The translations under genes and the position numbers were made by a program. A DNA stretch of 23,265 nt from Nevskia sp043781855 (GTDB lineage Bacteria; Pseudomonadota; Gammaproteobacteria; Nevskiales; Nevskiaceae), in assembly GCA_043781855.1 (NCBI GenBank), contig JAYWBB010000003.1, positions 1-23,265 on the forward strand. Direction: 5' to 3'. The notes beneath the pieces are model-generated. The model was not told the DNA's origin. It searched no databases and saw only the letters and a program-made list of their open reading frames with translations. This document shows positions 1 through 8,170 of this stretch, one piece after another; within the stretch, counting starts at the first letter, position 1, and each line of letters begins with the position of its first letter.

Positions 1-60
1 ACGAGACGGCACTCGACGCTCGGCTGTCTCAGCCCGATTCAATACGAGCAGCAGATGCAA

Positions 61-2186
61 TTAGCTTAAGGTGGTGTCCACAGAACCGGCAACAGCCCAG
101 TCCCGCAAATCCGTGCTCAGCGACCGCCAGTCTCGCGAAGACGATTCGATTGCTGCCGCCTGCGCGGCGCCAGCCTGGCGCGAAAGCTCATAGTCGCCGG
201 GCGCGGCGTAGTCGTAGAAGTTGTTGCGGAAGGCGAACGGCGAGGCTGCGGTTACCGGGTTGTCGAAATCCTGTCGCCGGACTTCAAGCCAGAACTGTCG
301 GCCGTTGTCACCGCGCGAGAGCGGGAACACCAGCCGCTCATCGACGAGGAGGCAGTTCGGATCGGTGGAATCGACGGCGCAGCCAACGTTGAAGTCTGAG
401 TGATCCGGAAAATCATAGAGCTGGCTGACGAAGCTGCCGTCCGGACGAACGCCCCATGCGCGAAGGCGGTCAGCACCACCGACACTGCGTGTGGCGGTTC
501 CAGTGCCCGCTTCGGTGACCAGCCGGTCGATCCGCTGTGACAGGCGTCCGCCGCTTTCGATATCCAGCGCAAAGTCCTTGAGCAGCGGGCTTCCAACGAG
601 GCCGTCTGTGAGATCGGGTTGTAGTCGAAGCCGCCGACGCCGAACTGGTAATACACGCCGGGCATGGTTGCGGTAGCGAAGCTCAGGCTGCCGTCGGCGG
701 TGTAGCCGAACTGGTCGGCGACGACGCGCCGGCCATCGATCAGGCGAAATTCGGCGACCGCGACCTCGGCCTTCGCAAATGGCGCGACGGTGCGCCGGTA
801 GCGCACGACGGTACCGTTCGGAAAGCTTGCGCGCAGCGCGCCGTCGGCGTCGACCTGCCATTGGAAGGTGATACCGGTGACCTGCAAGCTGCCGCTGCCA
901 TCGGCCGCAAAGCGCGCCACGTCGAAGCCGATCTCGACGTTGCCGCCGAGCGCGCCCCCAGATCCGGCAAGGACGTTGGGCGAGCCGGTCCGGTCAAACA
1001 GCAGCGTGAACGCGCGGCCGGGCAATTCCGTGGCGGTGTAGCGCAGTGAGGCGTCGGCCGGCAGCCAGCTGCGGCTTTCGGTGTTGGTGAAATCGGCGTT
1101 GAAGCGCGCGTCGTCACAGCGGGTCTGCACGGATATGTTCCGCGTCGCACTACCGACGCTGGTGCGGCGCACGAGGAGATTCGTGGTTTCATCGGTGCAG
1201 TTGAAGGTGATGAAACGACCTGTCGCAGGATCCCTGTCGGCTCGCGAGTAAGGTCCGAATGTTGCCGGTGTGGCGAAGGTGATCGCGATACTGCCGTTGC
1301 CGTCGATGGTCCAGCGCATGGCGCTGGAATCGACTGTGTTGTTCGAATAGCGACCGCTGCCATCGACGTTGAACTCGAAGCCCTCGGACAGGAAGGCGAC
1401 GCAGCGAAAGTTCGGATTCTGCGTGCCGGTAACGGTCAGAAACAGCGAGTACGGGAGATCGGCAGCGGCAACGCCGGGTGTCAGTGCCGGGTCGCTCAGG
1501 GTCTGATCGCGCGCGGCGAGGTAGGTGTCGTTGTTCTCGGCCGAGCGGGCATTGTCGAGGAAGGCCGTGCGCGTTGCGGCGCTGCTGATCAGCTGCAGGG
1601 TGTCGGGCACGCCGTTCGGCAACGGCACGTTGAAATCCACGACCAGCTTGACCAGCGTTGCCAGCTCGAGCAGCTGATCCTGATCGACGCTGCGCAGCGC
1701 CGTTGCCAGCGACTCGGCGCTGTCCGGCGTGTTGCCGCCGTTGGCTTCACGCGCCAGCACCGATTCGGCCGTGGACAGGTTGGTGATGTTGACGCGGAAG
1801 TTCTCGCTGCTGTCGAGCAGGTTGTCGCTGCCGGCGGCGGTCTGCAGCGCCGAGAAGCTGCCGAGCAGGCTGGCCAGGCGGGCCTCGGCCTGGGTTCCAA
1901 CGCCTGTCGCGGAAATGCTGACGGGCTTGCCAGCATCGGTCGTCAGGATTTCCACCGGGATCGAATAATGGCCAGTCGCATCCGCCGTGCCGGTAACGAT
2001 CTGGCTGCCGACCGAGATCACGACGGCGGCGTTGGCGATCGGCGCATCGACGACCTGGCCGCTCATGGTCAGGCGGCTCATCGCCGGTGGTGGTGGCGGC
2101 CCACCCGAGTCATTATTGTTGTCGCAGGCGGTCAGTCCGAGCGTCGCGACCAGCGCGATGCCGGACCACAGGCTTGTGTGTTTCAT
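61..2186 (-). pseudogene. Putative lipoprotein with carboxypeptidase-regulatory-like domain, interrupted by a -1 frameshift
   Basis: Start ATG is at 2186, preceded by an AAGGGA ribosome-binding site. Residues 1-21 form a lipoprotein signal peptide with lipobox L-T-A-C21, followed by Asp at +2 and an Asn/Asp/Gly/Pro-rich linker. Residues of about 45-110 resemble a carboxypeptidase-regulatory-like beta-sandwich (GQVVDAPIANAAVVIS). The rest is beta-rich and I do not recognise it. Frame 1 is sensible down to FDYNP (codon ending at 615) and then turns Ser/Arg-rich, running to a stop at 252. The natural-looking continuation (DLTDGLVGSPLLKDFALDIE) is in the -1 frame and ends at TAA 61-63. Restoring one base gives about 708 residues. 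The gene may be truly broken, or one base may be missing from the sequence. It is divergent from pdxJ. Function unknown; probably a cell-envelope protein. Confidence 0.75.
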
Positions 2187-2273
2187 GGCGTATTCCCTTT
2201 GAGTGTGGCCCGCGGATCGGGGCCCAACGCAGTGGATGCCAGAGCGGCGGGCCAATCCCCACGGAATCGAAAC

Positions 2274-2291
2274 GGAATTCCAATGAATTCC
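2274..2291. repeat. Short perfect inverted repeat in the lipoprotein/pdxJ divergent region
   Basis: GGAATTC, a four-base spacer CAAT, then GAATTCC: 7-bp arms, 18 bp in all, lying 88 bp upstream of the lipoprotein start and about 110 bp upstream of pdxJ. It could be an operator or a small hairpin. There is no T-run, so it is not an intrinsic terminator. Confidence 0.4.
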
Positions 2292-2363
2292 TCACCGCGC
2301 AAAAACGGCTGGGCGGGCACCGCCTGGCATTGGCGCCGGATCGCCCTCGCGCCGGGCGGGACT

Positions 2364-2369
2364 TACAAT
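2364..2369 (+). promoter_or_regulatory. Candidate -10 element for pdxJ
   Basis: TACAAT matches the sigma-70 -10 consensus at five of six positions and would place the transcript start about 26 nt before the pdxJ ATG. No convincing -35 hexamer is found at 16-18 bp spacing, so the call rests on the -10 element and its position ahead of a nine-gene co-directional run. Confidence 0.3.
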
Positions 2370-2401
2370 GCCGGCCCGTCCCCGCGCCGAGCCGAGCCGC
2401 C

Positions 2402-3139
2402 ATGTCGCCGTCCCTCCTACGCCTCGGCGTCAACGTCGATCACGTCGCTACCCTGCGCCAGGCGCGAGGCACGTCGTATCCGGATCCGGTCGAGGCGGCC
2501 ATGCTGGCCGCTGCTACGGGTGCCGACAGCATCACGATCCATCTGCGTGAGGACCGCAGGCATATCCAGGATCACGATCTGGAGCGCCTGATGCCGCGCT
2601 GCCCGGTGCCGATCAACCTCGAAATGGCGGTGACGGCACCGATGATCGAGATTGGCGTGCGTGCGCATCCGCGCTACGTCTGCCTGGTTCCCGAGCGCCG
2701 CGAGGAGCGAACTACCGAGGGCGGTCTCGATGTTGCCGGCAATCTCGCGGCCGTCCGAGAGGCCTGCCGCCGGCTCGCTGCGGCTGGTTCCGAAGTTTCG
2801 CTTTTCATCGCCGCCGATGCGGCCCAACTCGAAGCCGCGAAGGCGACCGGCGCGCCGAACCTCGAAATCCACACCGGGGCTTATGCCGATGCCGAACCGG
2901 GCGCGGCGCGCGAAGCCGAACGTGCGCGCATTGCGGCCTTCGCGACAGCGGCGCACGCGGCGGGGTTCAAGGTTCACGCCGGCCACGGCCTGAATGTCGA
3001 TAACGTCGGGCCGATCGCTTTGATCCCGGAGATTGTCGAACTCAACATCGGCCATTCCTTGATCGCACGCGCGCTGTTCATCGGTCTGCCAGCGGCGGTG
3101 GCGGAGTTGCGCGCGGCGATGATGGTGGCACGACGGTGA
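2402..3139 (+). CDS. pdxJ: Pyridoxine 5'-phosphate synthase
   Basis: Cytoplasmic TIM-barrel enzyme that condenses 3-amino-2-oxopropyl phosphate with 1-deoxy-D-xylulose 5-phosphate to make pyridoxine 5'-phosphate, the last ring-forming step of DXP-dependent vitamin B6 synthesis. The 245-residue product matches the family length. Visible signatures are LGVNVDHVATLRQAR near the N terminus, ITIHLREDRRHI (catalytic His), NLEMAVT (catalytic Glu), LVPERREERTTEGGLDV, EIHTGAYA, VHAGHGLNVDNV (catalytic His) and ELNIGHSLI (phosphate binding). The ATG at 2402 fits the E. coli N terminus; the reading frame is open further upstream but that part is not PdxJ-like. First gene of a long co-directional run, followed by acpS as in many gammaproteobacteria. 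Confidence 0.97.
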   Translation: MSPSLLRLGVNVDHVATLRQARGTSYPDPVEAAMLAAATGADSITIHLREDRRHIQDHDLERLMPRCPVPINLEMAVTAPMIEIGVRAHPRYVCLVPERREERTTEGGLDVAGNLAAVREACRRLAAAGSEVSLFIAADAAQLEAAKATGAPNLEIHTGAYADAEPGAAREAERARIAAFATAAHAAGFKVHAGHGLNVDNVGPIALIPEIVELNIGHSLIARALFIGLPAAVAELRAAMMVARR

Positions 3140-3222
3140 AAAGCGGTTGCCAGTTGCCAGTTTCCAGAAAAGCAAAAGCGCGGGCTGGGCGCCGGCTTCT
3201 CTGGAAACTGGCAACCGCTTTT
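3139..3222. repeat. Heptamer-based inverted repeat between pdxJ and acpS
   Basis: The left arm (3139-3167) begins in the pdxJ stop codon and consists of AAAAGCGG followed by heptamers TTGCCAG, TTGCCAG, TTTCCAG. The right arm (3201-3222) is the exact reverse complement of the left arm lacking one TTGCCAG unit, giving a 22-bp perfect match with about 33 bases between the arms. A further partial unit, CTTGACTGGAAACT (3225-3238), follows, and its GGAAA is positioned as the likely ribosome-binding site of acpS. A long RNA hairpin between pdxJ and acpS would result. It is not a standard terminator because there is no U-tract. Confidence 0.8.
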
Positions 3223-3244
3223 GCCTTGACTGGAAACTGCTTCA

Positions 3245-3625
3245 ATGATCTACGGCATCGGCGCTGATCTGCTGCGCATCGAGCGCGGCGAAAAACTCTG
3301 GCAGCGGCATGGCCAGCGCGCCGTGCTGAAGCTGCTGCATCCGGCGGAGCGCCCGGCCTTCGGGCTGGCCGCGAATCCCGGCCACCATCTCGCACGTGCG
3401 TTCGCCGTGAAGGAGGCTTTCGTCAAGGCGCTGGGGACCGGCTTTCACGGCGTTGGCTATCACGATGTCGGCGTGCTGCGCGAGCTCAAGCAGCGGCCGC
3501 AGCTGATCTTCAGCGCGACGATGCGGCAACGGCTCGACACGCTCGGCATCAGCGGCGCGCATCTCTCGCTCAGCGACGAGGCGGGAATGGTCCTCGCGTT
3601 CGTTGTGCTGGAAACGGCGGGCTAA
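3245..3625 (+). CDS. acpS: Holo-[acyl-carrier-protein] synthase
   Basis: Transfers the 4'-phosphopantetheine arm of coenzyme A to apo-acyl carrier protein, which activates fatty-acid synthesis. The 126-residue product is the typical size of the small trimeric AcpS type. The Mg/CoA-binding motifs are present: GIGADLL with Asp8, and AVKEAFVKALG with Glu57 and Lys61. The ATG at 3245 starts directly at the conserved MIYGIGADL, so there is little doubt about the start. The likely ribosome-binding site (GGAAA, 3232-3236) lies in the intergenic heptamer repeat. cysM starts 9 bp after its stop, so the two are probably co-transcribed. Confidence 0.95.
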   Translation: MIYGIGADLLRIERGEKLWQRHGQRAVLKLLHPAERPAFGLAANPGHHLARAFAVKEAFVKALGTGFHGVGYHDVGVLRELKQRPQLIFSATMRQRLDTLGISGAHLSLSDEAGMVLAFVVLETAG

Positions 3626-3634
3626 ACTAGGCGG

Positions 3635-4525
3635 ATGAGCCACGTCATTCTCGCCGACACTATCGGCAGCACGCCGCTGGTGCAGGTCACACGCCTGCCC
3701 GGCATCGGCGACAACACACTGCTGCTGAAGCTGGAAGGCAACAATCCGGCAGGTTCGGTCAAGGATCGGCCCGCCTACTCGATGATCCGGCGCGCCGAGG
3801 AGCGCGGCGAGATCAAGCCTGGCGATACGCTGATCGAAGCCACCAGCGGCAACACCGGCATCGCGCTGGCGATGGCGGCGGCGGTGAAGGGCTACCGCAT
3901 GGTACTGATCATGGCCGAGCACATGAGTGCCGAGCGCCGCGCCGTGATGAAGGCCTTCGGTGCGGAGATCGTGCTGGTATCGAAAGAGCAGGGCATCGAG
4001 TACGCGCGCGATCTCGCCGATGAAATGCAGCGCGACGGAAAGGGTCGGGTGCTGAACCAGTTCTCGAACCCGGACAATCCGCGCGCGCACTTTGAGGGCA
4101 CGGCGCCGGAAATCTGGCGTGCGACCGAAGGCCAGCTCACGCACTTCGTCGCGACCATGGGTACCACGGGCACGATCATGGGTTGCTCGCGCTTCTTCAA
4201 GGAGCAAAGCCCGGACGTCCAGATCGTCGGCGTGCAGCCGGATGGCGAGTCCTCGATTCCCGGCATCCGCAAATGGCCCGAGGCCTATCTGCCGAAGATC
4301 TTCGAGCGCTCGCGCGTCGATCGCGTCGTCGAAGTCAGTGCTGCGCAAGCCGAGGACACGATGCGTCTGCTCGCGAAAGTCGAAGGCATCTTCGCGGGGC
4401 CGTCGAGCGGCGGCTCGGTCTGGACGGCATTGCAGCTTTGCCGCGAACTGCGCGGCGCGACGATCGCTGCGATCGTCTGCGATCGTGGTGACCGCTACAT
4501 CTCCACCGGCGTCTTCCCGGATTGA
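3635..4525 (+). CDS. cysM: Cysteine synthase B (O-acetylserine sulfhydrylase)
   Basis: PLP-dependent enzyme making L-cysteine from O-acetylserine and sulfide; CysM-type enzymes can also use thiosulfate. The 296-residue product is close to E. coli CysM. The Schiff-base lysine is Lys43 in NNPAGSVKDR, the substrate/PLP loop is TSGNTG (70-75), and the phosphate-cradling glycine loop is MGTTGTIMG. The GIFAGPSSGG segment near the C terminus is typical of the fold. The pdxJ-acpS-cysM-rlmD neighbourhood favours CysM over CysK, and the tight length with no CysK C-terminal extension agrees. The stop codon lies 5 bp before the ATG of the deacetylase gene. Confidence 0.93.
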   Translation: MSHVILADTIGSTPLVQVTRLPGIGDNTLLLKLEGNNPAGSVKDRPAYSMIRRAEERGEIKPGDTLIEATSGNTGIALAMAAAVKGYRMVLIMAEHMSAERRAVMKAFGAEIVLVSKEQGIEYARDLADEMQRDGKGRVLNQFSNPDNPRAHFEGTAPEIWRATEGQLTHFVATMGTTGTIMGCSRFFKEQSPDVQIVGVQPDGESSIPGIRKWPEAYLPKIFERSRVDRVVEVSAAQAEDTMRLLAKVEGIFAGPSSGGSVWTALQLCRELRGATIAAIVCDRGDRYISTGVFPD

Positions 4526-4530
4526 ACGCG

Positions 4531-5364
4531 ATGCCGCCGGGCGCCGGCTCGAAGGATGTTCCACCGGGCCGCTGGGCGCCGTCCCATGGCATGCGCGCGA
4601 TGCTGGCGCTGCATGTTGCCGCAGTCCTCGCGGTCGTCGTGCGTCCGGGCACCTGGCCGGTGGCCGTTGCGACCGTGATCGCAAGCCATCTGCTGTTCGT
4701 GACCGCCTCACTGCTGCCGCGCAGCCGCCTGTTCGGCCCGAACATGACACGCCTGCCGCGCGCCGCTGTCCTGCGCGGCGAAGTGGCCTTGAGCTTCGAC
4801 GATGGTCCCGATCCCGCCGTAACGCCGCAGGTGCTCGACCTGCTCGACCGCTACGATGCAAAAGCGAGTTTTTTCTGTGTCGGCAATTGCGCGGCCGCCC
4901 ACCCGCAGCTCGTGCAGGACATCGTGCGGCGCGGGCACAGTGTCGAAAATCACAGCGACCGGCATTCCAACTTCTTCGCCTTCAAGGGCTACTTCGGACT
5001 GCGCCGCGAGTTGCTGCGCGCGCAGGCGCGGCTCGCTGCGCTGAGCGGAAAATCCCCCACGTTCTTCCGCGCGCCGATGGGCATCCGCAGCCCGCTGCTG
5101 GAGCCGGCGCTGGCATTTGCCAACCTGCGTTACGTTTCCTGGACCCGGCGCGGGTACGACGCCGTGCGCGGGGACGCCGACGGCGTACTCCGGCGCCTGA
5201 CGCGCGGCCTCGCGGCCGGCGACATCCTGCTGCTGCACGATGGCCATCCAGCGAAAACTGCGAGCGGCGAGCCGGTCGTGCTCGTGGTCCTGCCGCGCCT
5301 GCTCGAACGGATCGCAGCCCTCGGCTTCACCGTGGTGTCGCTGCCGATGGCGATGGCGGAATAA
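4531..5364 (+). CDS. Membrane-anchored polysaccharide deacetylase (NodB-type)
   Basis: Carbohydrate esterase family 4 enzyme expected to remove N- or O-acetyl groups from an extracytoplasmic or lipid-linked polysaccharide; the substrate cannot be told from sequence. Two hydrophobic segments (residues of about 16-60) precede the catalytic domain. All five NodB motifs are visible: SFDDGPD (Asp90/Asp91), NHSDRH with metal ligands His141 and His145, FFRAPMG (Arg180), the SWTRRGYD segment, and ILLLHDG (His236). I chose ATG 4531; a TTG at 4522 overlapping the cysM stop is the alternative and adds only three residues. It lies between cysM and rlmD, which are adjacent in Pseudomonas, so it is an insertion relative to that order. 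Possible roles are envelope glycan or lipid-sugar modification. Confidence 0.85.
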   Translation: MPPGAGSKDVPPGRWAPSHGMRAMLALHVAAVLAVVVRPGTWPVAVATVIASHLLFVTASLLPRSRLFGPNMTRLPRAAVLRGEVALSFDDGPDPAVTPQVLDLLDRYDAKASFFCVGNCAAAHPQLVQDIVRRGHSVENHSDRHSNFFAFKGYFGLRRELLRAQARLAALSGKSPTFFRAPMGIRSPLLEPALAFANLRYVSWTRRGYDAVRGDADGVLRRLTRGLAAGDILLLHDGHPAKTASGEPVVLVVLPRLLERIAALGFTVVSLPMAMAE

Positions 5365-5377
5365 AACCCTTTAGCCG

Positions 5378-6703
5378 ATGGCACAGAGAAGAAAGAAACC
5401 CGTACCGCAGGGCGAATTCAGCGCCGACATCGCCGATCTGGCGCACGATGGCCGCGGCATCGCGCGCGTCGACGGAAAAGTGACGTTCATTCACGGCGCG
5501 CTGCCTGGGGAACGCGTGCGCTATCGGCTCACGCAGGTCTCGCGTGACGTCGATGAAGGCGAGATCATCGCAATCGAGGTTGCGTCGCCCGATCGCGTCG
5601 CACCCGGCTGCGCGCACTTCGGCACCTGCGGCGGCTGCACACTGCAGCACCTCGCACCGTCGGCGCAGATCGCCTTCAAGCAGAAAGCCTTGCTCGACGC
5701 ACTCGTGCGCATCGGCGGTGTCGTGCCTGAAGAAATCGCCGCGCCGGTCACCGGACCGATCTGGAATTATCGTCGTCGCGCACGGCTTGGCGTGAAGCTG
5801 GTGCCCAAGAAGGGCGGCGTGCTCGTCGGTTTTCGCGAGCGCGATTCCTCGCTGCTCGCCGCCCTCGAGAGTTGTCCGGTGCTCGATGCGCGCGTCGGCA
5901 CGAAACTGAAGCCGCTGGCGAGCCTGTTCGGCAGCTTGTCGATCGCTGGCCAGATACCGCAACTCGAAGTTTCCGGCGCCGATCATGTCGCGCTCGTGAT
6001 GCGCGTGCTCATTGACCCCACGCCGGCCGATCTTGACGCTCTGCGCGCGTTTGCCGCCGAGCACGATTTCGATCTCTATCTTCAGCGCGGCGGCCCCGAC
6101 ACGCTCGCGCCGCTGACGGCTGTCCGCCCGCTTCACTACTCGCCCGATGGCAGCAGGCTGAGCCTTGCGTTTGGCCCGGCCGATTTCGTGCAGATCAACG
6201 GCGAGTTGAGCCAGAAAATGGTGCGACAGGCGCTGGCCTGGCTCGCGCCGAAGCCGAATGATGCCGTGCTCGAACTGTTCGCGGGCCTTGGTAATTTCAC
6301 CGCACCATTGGCCGCGACCGGCGCGCAGGTCACGGCACTCGAGGGCGAGGCTGCGCTCGTCGCACGCGGCCGCGAGAACCTGCGACGCAACGGACTTCAT
6401 GCAAACTTCCTGCGCGCGGACCTGTTCGCGCCGGAGCCTCAGGCCGAATGGCTGCGACGTCGCTATGATCTGGCGCTGCTCGATCCGCCGCGCTCGGGCG
6501 CGAAGGAAATCCTGCCGCATGTCGTGGCGAGCGGCGTTCAGCGCATCGTTTACGTGTCCTGTCATCCCGGCACGCTGGCGCGCGATGCCGGCGAGCTGGT
6601 CAAGGTTCACGGCTACCGCCTGGTCCGCGCCGGCGTGCTCGACATGTTTCCGCATACCGCACACGTCGAGTCGATGGCGCTGTTCGTGAAAGGCAGTTGT
6701 TAG
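5378..6703 (+). CDS. rlmD: 23S rRNA (uracil-1939-C5)-methyltransferase
   Basis: SAM-dependent RNA methyltransferase making m5U1939 in 23S rRNA. An N-terminal TRAM RNA-binding domain (about 8-65) is followed by an iron-sulfur site with Cys78, Cys84, Cys87 and Cys166, each exactly four residues after the E. coli positions. The methyltransferase domain has ELFAGLGNFTAPLA for SAM binding, LLDPPRSGA, and VSCHPGTLARD with catalytic nucleophile Cys395. The 441-residue length is normal. Start ATG 5378 lacks a clear Shine-Dalgarno sequence and is 13 bp from the deacetylase stop. The TAG stop (6701-6703) falls inside a heptamer-repeat fragment. In Pseudomonas relA follows rlmD; here it does not. Confidence 0.96.
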   Translation: MAQRRKKPVPQGEFSADIADLAHDGRGIARVDGKVTFIHGALPGERVRYRLTQVSRDVDEGEIIAIEVASPDRVAPGCAHFGTCGGCTLQHLAPSAQIAFKQKALLDALVRIGGVVPEEIAAPVTGPIWNYRRRARLGVKLVPKKGGVLVGFRERDSSLLAALESCPVLDARVGTKLKPLASLFGSLSIAGQIPQLEVSGADHVALVMRVLIDPTPADLDALRAFAAEHDFDLYLQRGGPDTLAPLTAVRPLHYSPDGSRLSLAFGPADFVQINGELSQKMVRQALAWLAPKPNDAVLELFAGLGNFTAPLAATGAQVTALEGEAALVARGRENLRRNGLHANFLRADLFAPEPQAEWLRRRYDLALLDPPRSGAKEILPHVVASGVQRIVYVSCHPGTLARDAGELVKVHGYRLVRAGVLDMFPHTAHVESMALFVKGSC

Positions 6704-6715
6704 TTTCCAGTCAAG
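6702..6715. repeat. Second fragment of the heptamer intergenic repeat
   Basis: AGTTTCCAGTCAAG is the exact reverse complement of 3225-3238 beside acpS. With the preceding GCAGTTGTT it fills the whole 16-bp space between rlmD and the CYTH gene and includes part of the rlmD stop codon. Confidence 0.6.
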
Positions 6716-6719
6716 ACCC

Positions 6720-7208
6720 ATGGCAATCGAAATCGAGCGGAAGTTTCTGGTGGTCGACGAGACCTGGCGCGCGCAGGCGACGCGGCGCGTGCCGATGCGG
6801 CAGGGTTACATGACCGGCGAGGGCGGACTCTGCTCGATCCGCGTACGACTGCAAGGCTCGGAGGCGCGGCTCAACATCAAGGCAGCAGTCGTTGGCGCCT
6901 CGCGCGCCGAGTACGACTACGAAGTGCCGGTGACCGACGCCCATGAAATCCTCGACAAGCTCTGCGTCGGCCTGATCGACAAGACCCGGCATTACATCGA
7001 CGCCGCCGACGGTCTGTGCTGGGAAATCGATGAGTTCTCCGGCGCCAATGCCGGGCTGGTGGTCGCCGAACTTGAACTGCGTCACATCGAACAGTCATTT
7101 GCGCGGCCTTCGTGGCTTGGCCGCGAGGTGACTGACGCGCGGCGCTATTATAATCACGCGCTCGCCCTGCATCCCTATCGCGACTGGCGCCCGCAAGATA
7201 TCGATTGA
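6720..7208 (+). CDS. CYTH domain protein (probable inorganic triphosphatase)
   Basis: Small stand-alone CYTH protein of 162 residues, the size of the bacterial triphosphate tunnel metalloenzymes such as the Nitrosomonas europaea enzyme, which hydrolyse inorganic tripolyphosphate. The defining EIERKFLV motif (ExExK: Glu4, Glu6, Lys8) is at the N terminus. It is followed by alternating charged strands such as CSIRVRLQG, EARLNIKAA, YDYEVPV and LVVAELEL, which line the tunnel. It lacks the C-terminal CHAD domain found in E. coli YgiF. A role as a class IV adenylate cyclase is possible for the superfamily but less likely at this length. The stop overlaps a TTG alternative start of nagZ. Confidence 0.88.
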   Translation: MAIEIERKFLVVDETWRAQATRRVPMRQGYMTGEGGLCSIRVRLQGSEARLNIKAAVVGASRAEYDYEVPVTDAHEILDKLCVGLIDKTRHYIDAADGLCWEIDEFSGANAGLVVAELELRHIEQSFARPSWLGREVTDARRYYNHALALHPYRDWRPQDID

Positions 7209-7213
7209 ACAAG

Positions 7214-8170
7214 ATGACGATCGGTCCCTTGATGGCAGATGTCGGCGGCCTCAGCCTTAACGCCGAGGACCGCGAAGTGCTGGCGCATCCGCTGGTCGGC
7301 GGGGTAATCCTGTTCGCGCGCAATTACAGTGATCCCGAACAGCTCCGCGCGCTCTGCGCGGAACTGCTGGCGCTGAAGCAGCCGCGGCTCCTGATCGCGG
7401 TCGATCATGAAGGCGGCCGCGTGCAGCGCTTCCGCGTCGGCTTCACGCGCGTGCCGGCGATGGGCACGCTCGGACGCCTGCATGACGAATCGCCGACGCG
7501 CGCCGTGGACGAGGCGCGCCAGCACGGCGAGACCATCGGCCGCGAGCTGGCCGGCTTCGGCATCGACCTCTGCTTCGCGCCGGTGCTCGATCGCGACTGC
7601 GGCGTCAGCGCGATCATCGGCGACCGCGCCTTCGCTGCCGATCCGGACATCATCATCAAGCTCGCGCGCGCGTTCCGCTCCGGGCTCAACGCAACGGGAC
7701 TGAAAGCGACCGGCAAACACTTTCCAGGACACGGCGCCGTCGCCGCCGACTCGCATACCGAGCTGCCGATCGATCGCCGCAGCTTCGCCGACATCGAGGC
7801 GCGCGATCTCCTGCCGTTCAAGGCACTGATCGAGGACGGCATCGAATCGCTGATGCTGGCCCACGTGCGCTACACCAGCTTCGACGATCTGCCGGCCTCG
7901 TTTTCGCGCCGCTGGATCCGCGGACTGCTGCGCAATCAGCTCAAGTACAACGGCGCGGTCTTCTGCGACGATCTGAGCATGGCCGGCGCGGTGGCCGTGG
8001 GCAGCATCGACGAACGCGCGCGCATCGCGCTCGCGGCCGGCTGCGACATGCTGCCAGTCTGCAACGATCGCGCCGCCATTACGACCCTGCTCGACCGCCT
8101 GCCGGTCCGCGAGCGGCGGCTGTCGAATGCGCGACTGCGTGCGCTCTATCGTTCGGAAAGTGTCGCATGA
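7214..8170 (+). CDS. nagZ: Beta-N-acetylhexosaminidase (peptidoglycan recycling)
   Basis: Cytoplasmic glycoside hydrolase family 3 enzyme that removes GlcNAc from GlcNAc-anhydromuropeptides; its product controls AmpC beta-lactamase in species with AmpR. Family motifs: HPLVGGVILFARN, AVDHEGGRVQRF, KHFPGHG (Lys168-His169) followed by ADSHTELP carrying the flexible-loop His, LMLAHVRY, and FCDDLSMAGA with nucleophile Asp252. ATG 7214 gives MTIGPLMADV, matching the usual NagZ start; TTG 7205 overlapping the CYTH stop is the alternative. Its last codons overlap hpt in an ATGA. nagZ next to a methylthioinosine phosphorylase is also known from Pseudomonas. Confidence 0.96.
   Translation: MTIGPLMADVGGLSLNAEDREVLAHPLVGGVILFARNYSDPEQLRALCAELLALKQPRLLIAVDHEGGRVQRFRVGFTRVPAMGTLGRLHDESPTRAVDEARQHGETIGRELAGFGIDLCFAPVLDRDCGVSAIIGDRAFAADPDIIIKLARAFRSGLNATGLKATGKHFPGHGAVAADSHTELPIDRRSFADIEARDLLPFKALIEDGIESLMLAHVRYTSFDDLPASFSRRWIRGLLRNQLKYNGAVFCDDLSMAGAVAVGSIDERARIALAAGCDMLPVCNDRAAITTLLDRLPVRERRLSNARLRALYRSESVA

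Noticed and set aside
22..34. GGCTG-TCT-CAGCC stem downstream of the lipoprotein gene as a terminator
   Set aside because: Only five pairs and no T-run; too weak to call.
3242..4861. A 539-codon open frame antisense to acpS, cysM and the deacetylase
   Set aside because: Arg/Asp/His-rich composition typical of a codon-bias shadow; spans three well-supported genes.
5327..6721. A 464-codon open frame antisense to rlmD
   Set aside because: Same reason: composition shadow over a gene with all catalytic residues in place.
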